The translations under genes were made by a program, and so were the position numbers. Positions 37,261 through 49,260 of a stretch of DNA of 64,000 bases are shown here, piece after piece. A model generated the notes under the pieces. It saw nothing but the letters and a program-made list of their open reading frames with translations, did no database searches and was not told the DNA's origin. This DNA is from Nomia melanderi (Eukaryota; Arthropoda; Insecta; Hymenoptera; Halictidae), in assembly GCF_051020985.1 (NCBI RefSeq), contig NC_135007.1, positions 3,531,001-3,595,000 of the forward strand. The letters run 5' to 3'. The first letter of the stretch is position 1. Every line of letters starts with the position of its first letter.

Positions 37261-38690
37261 TGCAGCTGCACACTAGAGCACAGATTCTTTCACTTGTATT
37301 TACAGACGTTGACATCCACGATTCGTTACTCCGTCCATAATGATACCCAAAGCTATAAATTTTAAGGTAAAAAGATCGATATTTTCTTTTTATTTTTTGG
37401 TCCCTGCAAATTAGAGAATATGTACCGTTAAACGATTTTTCAAAATTAATTAAATTGTCAGAGGCATAATGGTTTCAACGATTTGAAACTATACACCATT
37501 AATCTTTCATTTTCGTTCATACCGCGTTTAGAACATCTAACACCAGCATGCTTCCAAAAATTGTTTGAAATCAATATTGTGCAAATATTGATTTTTTGGT
37601 AACTATTACATTGTATTAAAAGAAATCACTTTATTGAAGATACTTTGATTGATATTTTGCAAAGAATGTTGAATCAATGAATCATGGAGTTAGCGATCAT
37701 TCATAGGATTAAAAGAATTTAAATATATTAATATTGTAACTTTAATTTTCGATTAGAAAAGAAATGAAATTGACTTAGAAATCAATTACCTGAAGTCAAA
37801 TATCCTTTTATACGTCTGAATTTTTCTCGCTATCAGATAGCATATCGTTTTATTGTTATACCACACCTTTATAACCAAGAAACATGTTTATAGTGATTGA
37901 AATTCCTTTCTGTTACACCAAAGTACTCAGATAATATTCAAATTTATTTTGATATGACAAACAGCGGTTGTTTCGTGTAATAATCGTAAAAGATCGTATA
38001 ACAATGGTCTCTTTTACGTGGTGTTTAAATAAATATTTTATTTCTATTTTCACACAATAAAGTTTTATGACTTTCATGTCATGTCAAATTACATCAATTC
38101 ATAAGATGTCGAGTATTTGCCATGTTCTCTGTGTTTCTCCTTTTTTATTTATTCTATGATACCATAAACTTGAATATGCATTTGAATTAACAAAAATGTA
38201 AAAAACTTAATGATTATTAACGGCATATTTGGATCAAGAGCACGTAATATCATTCGTTCAACATCGTTCATGTTTAATTGGCAATAATACTGATTTCTTA
38301 ACAAATTCGTATGAAGCCAAAAACAGTAAATTAAAATGAATTCTCTGAAAAGCAAAATCTTCTAAGAAAATCTTTTGATTATTTCATGGAAATAAATATA
38401 TTTTAAAACAACAACGTGTTCCCTCACCTTGTCATTATTCTTTTTTAAACAGTATTTGATCGAGATTAACAATAATCTTTCAAAAATTGAATTTCCCATT
38501 AATATATCATTTAATAATATTAGATATATAAATAAAACGCATAATAAAACCGAATACAACAAACCGTGTTTTTCATATGCGATAACGAATACTTTATAAT
38601 TATTTTATAATTTCACGTTACATTACATTCGTTAAGTTGTAAAATTGCAGAATCTTCGAACAATTTTTTACTAAACAGATTATCAGACCT
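37261..38690. other. AT-rich non-coding stretch
   Basis: AT-rich. CGTAAAAGA at 37985-37993 and TCTTTTACG at 38010-38018 form a nine-base inverted repeat with a 16-base loop. The minus-strand frames at 38149-38355 and 38362-38562 are AT-driven and unidentified. Confidence 0.5.
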
Positions 38691-39415
38691 CGCCAAAGGT
38701 ACGTGTCTGCACCGCCATTATTCAATCGGAAATTCACAGTTTTGCAACAGTATGCATACAGTTGATTGTCCCGTGCAACCAGATATTCCACAAAAATCCA
38801 CCATGAAACGCGTAGGAGGCGCAACATTTTTGCCCCGTTGGTCGTCACGCGGAAAACAATTTATTCGCGGGCAGACCCACGGCTACAACAGTGCGGCCGT
38901 TATGAAACGCGGAGCAAGGACAAACAGAATCCACGAAACATCGCGATGAAACGCAGAATTTTTTTAATTTCCTCTTAAGCTGACCGGCTCGAATGAGAAT
39001 AAGAAAGAACGAGTGACTAGCTAGGGGCTTTGGTCCTCTTTATTATTCAACACCCATTACCACCACTCTCGGTTTTTCCTGTTACCCCTCTCCACATTCT
39101 CACTCGTGCTCTTCACCTTTCTCCTCTTCTAGCAAAAAGCCTCGAGAAACGGAAAGAGAGGGATCCCAAATGAAAGAGGAGGAACGGGAGAACCGCCACG
39201 GAGGAGGGAAACCTAACGAAAACAATAAAGACCGATTTTTTCCAGGCCGGCGAGCCACCCTTCGCAGTCGTTCGTCCAGTTACGCTGGATTCCACTCGCC
39301 CCGGCTAAATTTCCAACCTCCATTTTTTATCAATTTTTTGTTCTCTCTTGTAAGATCTCGTTCCATGGATATAACTGAAAAATCGCGAATAATTCTGATA
39401 TGTAACGAAGCGTCG
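38691..39415. other. Mixed to GC-rich non-coding block
   Basis: Overlapping frames on both strands without domains. The block ends at the CGTCG (39411-39415) that flanks the Transib-like element. Confidence 0.5.
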
Positions 39416-40218
39416 CATAGTGGGGTATTTGCCTGATCTAAGCGACCAAAATTAAAGACAGGTTTATATCGACTTTTTACAAGAAAATATGAGAATCTAA
39501 TGCAATAGTATATAATGATATAATAATACATAATTATGTGGCATATAACAATAAATTTATTAATACAAATTATATATAATTTTATATAATTATATAAAAA
39601 AATTTGTGTTTATACAAAGAATCACAAAATTTCTGTTGAAAAACTGTTGAAGTTGAAAGTGGTATAAATTTATTAAAAAAAAATTTGTTTCGAAGTATTA
39701 AACTTAATGATATCAGAAAGTCAGTTTTCCGAAACGGCGTAGATTGCGACGCGCGGTGCGCCGCGGTAAACAAATCGCTCTAGAACAAAAAAGTGGACGT
39801 GTGCGAAAGATTTTATTTTTGCATCATAATCTTAAAAGACCTTATTGAATACAACTGTGCTTGAAAGAACGCTGGGACACATTCTGATTTATAATGAAAT
39901 CATTCGTGAAGCTGTTCAACTGTATAAAATATCGATGATGTATTATTTATGTTAAAATGCGAATATTTACATGAAGATGCATGGTAAAAAGTAATGAACT
40001 ATTAAAAACACAGTATATACTTACCTAAAAAATTTAATATTGAAGAAAAATACGTACAACTTTTCCAAAACGTGTAGTCGAAAACTCCAAGGATAAACAA
40101 ATTCTTAGAACATTGTTACTTACATATTCACCTGTCTCAAATAGCAAACATTTTTCGGTATAGGTAAAACTTTAAAATGGTCTTTTGACCGCCTAAATTG
40201 GGCAAATACCCCACTGTG
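39416..40218. mobile_element. Transib-like DNA transposon, probably non-autonomous (803 bp)
   Basis: The left end reads CATAGTGGGGTATTTGCC. The right end read on the minus strand gives CACAGTGGGGTATTTGCC. About 29 of the first 36 bases agree. The start CACAGTG equals the canonical recombination-signal heptamer, and Transib termini are known to begin with CAC-R-TG heptamers. Positions 31-39 from each end, after a 23-bp spacer, are the nonamer-like TCAAAAGAC (right) and CCAAAATTA (left). The flanking five bases are CGTCG (39411-39415) and CGTTG (40219-40223). Transib makes 5-bp CG-rich target duplications, and one C-to-T change explains the difference. The interior is AT-rich with one CpG-rich spike near 39749-39769 and has no intact transposase. 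A frame around 39870-39935 reads NEIIREAVQLYKIS and vaguely recalls a helix-turn-helix, with nothing to confirm it. The superfamily is inferred from the ends. Confidence 0.65.
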
Positions 40219-41480
40219 CGTTGGGAATCAGCGTCGATCCAATTGAAACTTGGTCGACCTAACTTTCCAGCGAAATACATAGCGCCTTTTCCGTGAATGG
40301 TGGAATAGAAACACATTGCAAGGTGTTTCCAATTTATTTGTCTGCCCCGGAAAATCGAGAATTTCCAGAATTAACGAGGGAGAAGGCGATAAGTGCTTGG
40401 AGTACGGATTCGCCGACGGGCGGTATTGAATCGTATTGGGATCCTGGAATGCGCCTCGTTCCCTTTTTTCGCAGTTACAGCCCTTTCCGGTACACTCCCG
40501 TGGGCATCGGGAGGGAAAAGCTGGGCGAAGAGCTACGGAGGAAAAATCAAGAATAAGGAGACCACGACCGGCGATTCCTTTATTCGAAGCTACTAGCGCA
40601 AGAATGCAATCACCCTGTCTAATGGAAGCTCGAGGGCTAAGAGCAGCGGTTCTCAGCGTATGGGATTCACCGTCTTCTCGTGTGGCTGTTCAATATTAAT
40701 TGAGTACGAAGAAGAACAGACGGGTAGACAGAAAGGAGAACGGATTGAGGCCAGGCAAGCAACAAACGAAAGAGGCGGGAAGCTTTAAACCCCGGCACAA
40801 TTTTCATGAAAATGCAACAATGTGCTTGAGGAAACCGAAAAAACGACAACCGACGGTGCCACTGGCTCAAAGCGACGACGCAGTTATCGATTCAACGGGT
40901 ATGAAAGCAATAATCGTCCGACAAATTGCATCGCCTCGTTTGCGGTGACCGCAGACGACGCGGGCCGCGTTCCGTTCCGGAAACAGGAGCGAAAGAAAAG
41001 CGGAAAAATAGCCGTCAAGGTTCCACTCTACCGAATCCTTTCCTCAAGCGTTCCGAAAAGTCTTGAAACCTATTAGCGGACATTTATACAAGGCTCGTGA
41101 ATGGCTCAAAGCAATTGGATCGAGTTGAATTATTTTCAGAAAGGCGCGACTTCAAAGTTCTCCGGGAACCGACTTCCATGAGCATTTATTGTGCGTTTAA
41201 AGTTCTCGTGTTTCGGCGAATTCTCGTTTAATTAGATGCTCTCTTCTAGAAAACAAACCACGGGGACAATACATCGAGCACCTTTCGTAATCGGGGCTGA
41301 CTGCCGGCGGAATTAACTGTGGAGCAACGCTGTGACGCCTCCTCGTTACCATTGCCTCCGGGGACTTTTTAACGTACTCTGTAACCGCGACGATAACCGC
41401 TGAAACATCTGCGACGGCATCAATTGTACTTGCCACTAGAGGACTACTAACGCAACACCTTCCTCGCATTTACTTCTCGC
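40219..41480. other. GC-rich non-coding block
   Basis: GC- and CpG-rich with overlapping open frames of 60-90 codons on both strands, none identifiable. Confidence 0.5.
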
Positions 41481-42110
41481 ATTTGCTTGTAGTATCATTG
41501 ACTTCTGTACATGTCGTACTGTAATTCTTGTATGCAGCTAGCAGATGTTCTCGTAAAGATAAAATTGCAATCGTGGGTAAAGTTCACGTAACAGCCTTGA
41601 AACAATGAAGTATAGTTGCACAACATATTTTACAGTCGTAAATAATCCTGTTTTATTTAAAATCTCGGAAGATTATAAAAATTATGTTCACAAGTAAATA
41701 ATTATTGTCAGCAAGGTAGCTATAGAAAACGAACCTCCTTAGCATCATCAATAAAATAAATTCAGGTACAACCAACTCGAAATAGTATCATCGTGTAAGG
41801 AAAATTTGAATTCTGTTTCATATATTAAATAACTCGAACAGAAAAACACTAGTGAAATTCGTCGTTGTGGAAGTTAACAAGTATAGAAAATAACTAATTG
41901 CTAAACTAGTACTCTAGAAATTAAATAAAACTGGTTATGCAATATATTCAATAAATCTCATATAGACTTCACGAATTACCAAACTGGAACATAAAATACA
42001 ACATTATTACAATCGAAGTAATCCATAATGAAGTCATCAATCTTTTGAAAAAGTTACAAAAACATATTGATAGTTTCACTAAAAATTGTTCTACAATATC
42101 CTTTTCTATT
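41481..42110. other. AT-rich non-coding stretch
   Basis: AT-rich with no frame over 60 codons and no recognised repeat. Confidence 0.5.
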
Positions 42111-43610
42111 TATTTTAGTTAAAATAGTCTCGGGCGTCTATTTTTAAGAAAGCAAGAACGCAGAGAGTGAAGTCGACGTGCCCAAATCTCGTCCCGATAA
42201 TTCGTTTCGCTCAGCCTCTACGCGAGAAAATACACCGTCCCGAAACCTCTAAAAGTCTCGCAAAGAGGATAAGCGCGGCAACTCATAAAATTCGTTTTCC
42301 ACACTTCCACATCGAGCTTTCCCTTTCCTCGCAGTTTAATTCCCGGCATAACGGAGACCGACGATCTCGAGGAACGTTAGGCGTCCCGTGAAAGCAACAC
42401 CGCGTTGTCGCAGGGTTCAGAGGTCTGGTTTGGGACAGCGGGAACGGAAACGAGCGTGTCGTTGCACGAAGCAGAGAGGCATAATCGTCGTAATTTCCTT
42501 GGTTATCGTCGCCGCCGGGATCGTTCATAAAGACGTCCTTGAAGGGTGGTCTCCCGAAATACATCCGACTAATCGGCTAATAAATAGCCGTCGAATTAGC
42601 TGTAATTGGCTTTGCCTGTAAACAGAGCACGAACGTACGGGTGCAGCCCATTGGTATCCCACAGGATCCATTAACTCCTCTCCTCGCTTTGCGCGCGACG
42701 TCGCATCGGCTTAAATCCTCTCAGCCTCTCTCGCTTTCTCACTTTTCCCGTGTCCTCTTCGGTGTCCTCCCCAAACTCTCTACCATCCCTTCCCCCGTTG
42801 CCACAGGGTTATTCCTCTTTCCAGTCCACGCGATTCCTTCACGATCGCGGAACAAAGCGTGCAGACGAACTCGTCGAAACGCACGAATTACCGTCAGACG
42901 AATGCGGCCCGCGAATTAACGAGACGAGCGTGGCGTGCAGAGGGCAGGGAGAAAGTGAAACGGAGAAGAAGATATTGATTAAGTCCTGGCATATCGTGAG
43001 GACGCCCTTTGTGCCGAGTGTATAGCGCAGGAAAGGGTTTGATCGTTCATCGCCGGGAACGAACAGCCAACCAGGCTTGTTATAAAATGAAACGCGACAC
43101 GTGCAGGACGATGCGAAGAGATGAAGGAGAAGAACGCGCTTCGCGAAAACGCTAAACGCTGCATTTCCTTCGGAAAATTCGAATAGTAAGCATCCCATGA
43201 GGAAGATGCTGGAAGAAAGTATCGATGCGTCACGCGCCGCACTTGTTGCTAAGAGTCCAATTCTAGCAGACGACGCGGGAAATTTAGTGTCTCGAGGATT
43301 TTGGCTGTTTCGGGTCCTACGTGACTACGGCTAGAAATGGAACGTATTTCCCTGCAATCTGCGTTCTCTTGATTCAAGCTCACCAGACTATTTGGTTTCA
43401 ATTAATTCCTTTTCACCGTTCGACGGTTCGAACCGTTCTGCTTCTCGATACGGAAGTATCGATTCACCTACACCGGACAGGTAGAAATAGATCTATAGGT
43501 TTGAATCAATTCTTGTGTCCGCGAGTGTTTAGAACAGCTGAACCGAAACTAATGCCACGCTCTGGGTTTCTTCTGCTACTCTGACTCATCGAATTATCTG
43601 AGTCGTACTA
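42111..43610. other. CpG-rich non-coding block
   Basis: GC-rich. It contains the perfect 14-bp palindrome ACGGTTCGAACCGT at 43423-43436. Frames such as 42839-43198 (minus) and 42641-42919 (plus) overlap and lack domains. Confidence 0.5.
43423..43436. repeat. Perfect 14-bp palindrome
   Basis: ACGGTTCGAACCGT reads the same on both strands. TTCGAA-centred palindromes can be dimer binding sites. Function is unknown. Confidence 0.85.
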
Positions 43611-43899
43611 TTGAAATTGTTCGAATGTTCTGGTTCGAAATAATCAAATCTACTGAAGTTTAATTTCACTTTGGATATAATACATTCTGTAATAATACTA
43701 GATGATACCATGTAAAGTTGTGTAAATGTATCTCCTATTATGAGACAAAACTTTGTTTTTCTGTAAAAAAAATATTGTTTATTTTAGAAGACATTGATTC
43801 ATAAAATGTTGTTGCCTATATTTATAAAAAGTTTTCATCGTTAGCTGTAAAATATGATTATAGAATTTTTTAGAAGAAATGAATAGAGAAATTTTATTT
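43611..43899. other. AT-rich non-coding stretch
   Basis: AT-rich flank of the Tc3-like remnant. No terminal repeat of that element could be identified here. Confidence 0.45.
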
Positions 43900-44600
43900 T
43901 CATTACTCGTGAATAACATGGATTGCTATCTCTATTTTTGTACCAGTTTCATTATATACTTGTTTTCAAATAATTTTTTTATTTTAAATATCATAATTTC
44001 TCTTCGGGAAAATATTTTACCTCCACGTTATCAATAAATTGTTATCGGTTGAAATATACTTCCGAGTTAGCGCCATCTCGCCAGTGTTATGAAATATTTA
44101 AGCTTGGGGATTTGGGGACTGTAATAAAACGGCCATTTTTTTCGGTGTTGAAAGAGTCTTTTATCATCTTTTTCGTCTGCACAGCTGCATTGTCCAACTA
44201 AAAGATAAATTTTCATTATTTCTTCCTTTCTTGTGACGTGAAAATAATCATTTAGGTCATCAGAGACATTAAAATTGAAACACCACTCATCACGAGAAAT
44301 GACCTCTTTCCATTTTTTACGTCTGTGCACCTGTTTCTCAGCAAACTTTATTCTCTCCTGTGATGATTTCTTTAACAGTTTGCGTCTTTTTAAATTTTCA
44401 GAACCCTTCATAATTTGTGAACAACCCAAACACTTCCGGCAAACTGTTAATAAAGAATTAAGAGCATTTTTTAAGACAGGACATCCTAGTTAGAAGATTG
44501 TCACTCTTGGGTCATCTTTCTGACATTTTTTAACATATTTCATAATTTTTTAAACAATTATAAATTATGCAACTTCTTCCAGTGATTTAACAATTTTCGT
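43900..44600 (-). mobile_element. Decayed, internally deleted Tc3-like transposase
   Basis: The minus-strand frame 44067-44429 (120 residues) holds RIKFAEKQVH (26-35), WKEVISRDEWCFN (40-52) and DYFHVTRKEE (61-70). This is the Tc3/Tc1 stretch around the first catalytic aspartate (RLEFAKKH, then WKKVIFSDEKKFN, then YYWHDLRKEE), with aspartate 47 in place. Residues 99-108 (WPFYYSPQIP) align with the WPxxSPDLNP motif that normally lies about 120 residues later. About 100 residues, including the second catalytic aspartate, are therefore missing, and the glutamate of IENxW has become lysine 111. Upstream, through stops, IYNCLKNYEIC near 44566-44534 fits the start of the second helix-turn-helix linker. 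Downstream, KIEIAIHVIHE near 43938-43905 fits the C-terminus. It is inactive. Confidence 0.8.
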
Positions 44601-44880
44601 TACAGGGCAGTTGTTATCTTTTGTCAAACTAACGATATTATTCTCAATTATGCAAATTTGTTTCTATATAGCGTTTTATATTAAGACATAACCTGAACAA
44701 AGATAATATTATTTAAAGGAAAATGTTTTTCTAGCGTTTAAATTATCTATAACATAGCAATGAATGAAATTTTACAGCTCATAGAATTTATACAGTCATA
44801 AATCACAGTACTGCATCGAAGAACTCCTTAAAATATACAATGACGCCATATTTATAGGAAAAGACAATTCATTCCTGTAT
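44601..44880. other. AT-rich non-coding stretch
   Basis: AT-rich flank. It may include the lost N-terminus of the Tc3-like element, but no motif is readable. Confidence 0.4.
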
Positions 44881-45720
44881 CCAACATCCATAGTATTGTC
44901 TACCAGAATACTTTCTATTCCGAACTATTTACGGTAACGACCGCGCCATACCAGGCAAGGCAAATATAAATTGTGATATACAGAGGGAAAAAGTGCGCAG
45001 ACATCTTGGATTCAATTATAAAATGAAATAAAACGCGATTCCAGTCGTTGAGGCTGTTATCGGGACGAAATAAAACGCACTCCTGATTCTGTGGATCATT
45101 GAGCAACGGCGGAATGTGCGTTTGCTCGCGAAAAAATACGAATATCAGACCTCTATATGAAAAATTACGAACCGAGAACCGAGCAATGCTTATAGCCAGC
45201 AGTAAATTGCGATTTTGTGGCCGCGCTGACCCCAATTCAACACCGCGGTCCCGATATATTTTCGTTCCCGATCCCTAGACGCCTCTACGACCGCTTGAAT
45301 CGTCGAGCGAACCGGTGCACACAGAAACGCACGTATGTTTCATGTTCGTAAGCATCGGGAAAAACGTACACACGTCGACTCGAGTCGCTGGGTGCACACG
45401 CGAAACGCACGCGTTTGTCCGCGGTCCATTAAAAATGTGTTGGTTTTATTTGGCCAGCCCACCGGCCAGCTGACACGTAGGGGAGGCATGAAAGAAAAGC
45501 GAACAGGCGTCGCGGCGCTCGTTACGATAACGCTCCGATTTCGATCGCTCACCAGGCGTTCTTCAATGATCACGCACCGAAAATTCGGACCCCCTCCATC
45601 GAAGACACGCTCGATGTGTCAATGGATCGTTGATTTTTTACTGTTCGCAAATGAGCTTATTTACATACTTATCGAGACACGATCATTGCTGGACGAAACG
45701 TTCGATTGGATCATGCATCG
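44881..45720. other. GC-rich non-coding block
   Basis: Contains a short direct repeat: GAAATAAAACGC at about 45025 and 45067. The frames 44915-45235 (minus, 106 codons) and 45335-45724 (plus, 129 codons) have no domain I recognise. Both could be chance frames. Confidence 0.45.
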
Positions 45721-46590
45721 TTAATTTTTTCTTAGTGAATGAGTGTATATTTTATTGGATTGAACAGGGTGTTCGTTCTGCTTCTTACCGCGAGATGAAG
45801 TTCTTTTCTTACGTTGGAACAAATGGGTTTATTCATTTTTCTATGGAGATGAATGAAATTATGAAGCTGCTGTTTTGCGTACAATCTCAAAGATACTAAA
45901 TCAGTTAGTATGGAAACAAAACAAAAATCTAAAAAGGCAGTGTGCTGTTTGTAATTTTCATTACGTTGATATGGAAAGAGTAAGAAAAGGAACGTGATAA
46001 TATTACAAAGAGATCTTTTCACACCTTACTTAACACACTAAATGCCGGACAATTTTGCGGGAGAAAGTACATGGGATACAAAAAGTATAATATCAAAATA
46101 TTTAATTTACGCGTTATCATTATTGCACGTTTATCTTTATAAATGTTACTACTTTATTTTACATTATTTATAATACAAACAAATTTTCAAATGATTGTCG
46201 TTTAATTGAGCGAATCACAGTAATTTGATTTAATTCGAAATAAAGATTGATCACACGTTGAGTACATTCTAAGAACAACAAAAATAACATTTTTCTATAA
46301 TTTTAATTAATATTGAACTAGGAAAATCTTGGAAAGAAATGATAGGTACTTCAATTAGTTGTGTCAAATGCAAATAACAGTGAAACACATTTTTTAATTT
46401 GACAGCGAGAACGATGCAAGCTATTCATTCAATAAAACATTTAGCAAAGGGCAATTGTCGCGAAATATCCAATGCTCTCATAAATAAAATTTATTCGCGT
46501 TTCTCCTGAAAAAATGATGAGACCGACTCTATTTGATGGCAAGTTGAATTAGAAAATTCCCAGAAAAACTACGGTTTACCGGATAGATGT
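45721..46590. other. AT-rich non-coding stretch
   Basis: AT-rich. TTAACACACTAAATGCCGG near 46030 resembles the TTAACAC type of element end, but no partner is found within 400 bp. Confidence 0.45.
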
Positions 46591-47690
46591 AATGTATAAA
46601 CAAACGCGATAGATAGAAGCTGGTTTAGAAGAGTCGTCGCGCGGCTTCCGTTATAGATGTGTACATCCGTGCATACCGTTTCTTACTTTACAGCTAGACA
46701 GATAGGTTTATAGACAACGAAACACTTCGGTGACCAGGTCACAGGTAAACCCACTAACCGGGAGTCAATATTTAGTTGGCCATTAAACGAATGAGCCACG
46801 AAAGCACAGTGACCGACGCGGAGACTGAAAAAAAGCAAATCCGCCCCACGTTGTTTAAACACCGTGAACATTGGTAGATTCGATTTCTCTTTTAGAAGTA
46901 CGTGTAAACGGTTTGAGAACTTTCGAATGTGTTACGAATGAATAAATCATGCAATACGAGCTAGTTGTCGTGTGTTTAATCTTGCGAGGCAATAAAGCGT
47001 GAGATCTACCGGTTCTTGATATCTACATTTTCCCAGGGAAACATAAAATTCATTGATATTCTACTGAAGGAATGAATCTGGTAGACACATCGGCGGATTA
47101 AAACTTTCAGCTAAATCCTGATCGACTTAACACTAAATTTATGGAATAAGTATATCAGTCTGACGGATTTCAGACTGAAAGTTACAGAAATCATAAACGT
47201 TATGTTTCTGGCATTTTAAGTTGATGATTTACAACATATGTATAAAATTATGATATAAGAATATTTGAATAAGAATTGTAATTTATTTTAGCCAAAACCT
47301 TTAGTATCGAATACTTCTATGTAATACAACTAATTTCTAAAAATAAGACTAAATATCCATACATCTATTTTTGTAGGGCTACCATATACTCACCTAGGTA
47401 TATAGATAAAACAATCAATTACTCATTAATTATCAATTAGATAATGAAATAAGATACTCGTTCGGTAGTACTATAATTTTTACCCATGTTCTCCGGAACG
47501 TTTTTTGAAATATTCTCGAAACTGATGAAATTACAACTTTGCGATCTGAAATATTCTTGCCTTATCAAATGCCATTAATTCAATTATAGTGTAATACGGC
47601 ACTTTTCTAATTTATTTGAGAACATTTAAAAAGTGCTAAAATTGTACTTAGGATACTTAGAATATCACGATAATTGTCAAAGTAAGCAGC
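46591..47690. other. Mixed to AT-rich stretch with a hairpin
   Basis: GC-richer to about 46900, then AT-rich. TTAACACTAAA at 47128 again resembles a TTAA-element end. A perfect eight-base hairpin (CAGTCTGA, six-base loop, TCAGACTG) lies at 47156-47177. Confidence 0.45.
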
Positions 47691-48342
47691 GACTGGAATA
47701 AAATCGAATGTCGACTCTACCTCGAAATGGGAGTGCAAAGGGTTAAGGTCGACTCGATAAATCAGCATTACTCATACATACGGAGCAAAAATGTTACTCG
47801 AGCAAAGGAAACGTGGTTCGGTGGTTCGAAGAACCATCGTCGAAGGCCGCGTCGACTTATCCAAATAATTTACTCCCATGCGTGCACCTAGCGGGCATGA
47901 AAACACGCGTGATTCCGCGCGTGCCATACCATGTGTCGGCGACCAAAGCACCTATAAATAAAACCTCGTCCCTTTCGAAATCGTAGGTGGCGAGGCCTGA
48001 TCCTCCTCCTCCTGTACCCGCGTTTGTTTGGATTTATTCGGGATTTCCTGCGTGTGAAACCGGCGTCGCGCGAGACCAGTCCGCCCTAAAGGATTTATTT
48101 CCATAGACGCGTCGCGTTGCGCCGCGACGCGTTGTGTCGCCCGACCCTTTCCATCATCATCCGACGTCTCTTGGAATTTTGTAACAGAGCTGCAGAGCAA
48201 TTAGGGATAAGACGATGACGGTAAGATGAAACGTAAATGAAATTAAATACGTTGATCACGTAACTCATATTACAGCTTTCCTAAAATCAATATGTTCTAT
48301 TTATACTTTATACTGGAGCAATAAGATTCAGGCCATGAGAAT
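47691..48342. other. GC-rich island with a one-sided TTAA-element end
   Basis: TTAA at 47743-47746, read leftward on the minus strand, gives TTAACCCTTTGCACTCC, a typical piggyBac-like end related to the one at 13474. No matching left end was found upstream, so this may be a truncated copy. A TCC triplet run follows at 48001-48013. The minus frame 47952-48200 is unidentified. Confidence 0.4.
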
Positions 48343-48568
48343 TTAACAGTAAGACTACCGAGCAGTTAAATTGACTTTTTGGAATTTCTCTATGGAAACA
48401 CCAAGAGTGAATTTATTGAGATTTAATTGATTTACAATGCAATTTGCGTATTACTAAATTAATTTCTTTGATCATTTCTCTGAGAAACATTTGTTATATT
48501 TTTAATAATTGTAAAAAGAAGAAGTCAAGACTAGGTCATTTTGACCTATCTAGTAGTTTTAGTGTTAA
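48343..48568. mobile_element. TTAA-flanked miniature element, piggyBac-like (226 bp)
   Basis: The left end reads TTAACAGTAAGACTAC. The right end read on the minus strand reads TTAACACTAAAACTAC, so 14 of 16 bases agree. The similarity continues inward through TTAAATTGAC on the left and GTCAAAATGAC on the right, giving terminal repeats of about 33 bp. Both ends sit on TTAA. The interior is AT-rich and non-coding. It is the best-paired of the TTAA elements in this window. Confidence 0.7.
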
Positions 48569-49260
48569 AACCTAAAAAAAGATTTGTTCCACAAATATTT
48601 TTTAAGAAGAATCTGTTATGGGGGAGAGTTGATGAGTTTAAAGACAAGAAGAAATATATTTATGTCGCTATTAACACATTTCAGAAACAGACACAAGATT
48701 CATATGTTTCCAATTTTATTGTTTCACGTTTATTTAGAGGTGAATAAAAATGGAAGAAACATATAATAGTGAAAATATTTATTATATTACACAAATTTTA
48801 GATACGATAACATTTATGTCTCTCGTTAATATTCCAAAATGGTTTAAAAGGAATATTTATTGCAAAAATATGTACCTGAACGTCCTGACCACAATAAATT
48901 GAATATAAATCATTTTATTACCGATACTCTTATGAAACCACGTAACGCAGTGATGCAATAAATGTTTTTAGTGGCTAGTGTACATAGGTGCCTATAAGAA
49001 CTATAAAACAAAGAGCAGTCTTTTCACCTATAGTAATATTTCTCTGTAATTGTCTTTTCATATTAAATAATTTTCTTTTACGCGACAAAGAAATTTCGTT
49101 TCACCACTTTGAGTAAAATTGGAAAATTAAACTTCCAAAAAAATTTAAGTAAAGATTAAAGTGTCAAGGAAAGAATACGTAACATTAACATTACTAAGTT
49201 TTAACGAAAACTATAACTTATAAAAAACATTATTAAATCAGAAAATTTGTGAATCTTCTC
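48569..49260. other. AT-rich non-coding stretch
   Basis: AT-rich. The frame at 48541-48747 straddles the end of the TTAA element and is not a gene. Confidence 0.5.

Noticed and set aside
39416..40218. Calling the element pogo/Tigger or hAT from its CAGTGGGG start
   Set aside because: Those classes need a TA or an 8-bp duplication, which the flanks lack. The CACAGTG start with CGTCG/CGTTG flanks fits Transib better.
47743..47746. A second complete TTAACCC-type element
   Set aside because: Only the right end is readable. No matching left end was found in the preceding kilobase, so I list it as a one-sided end.
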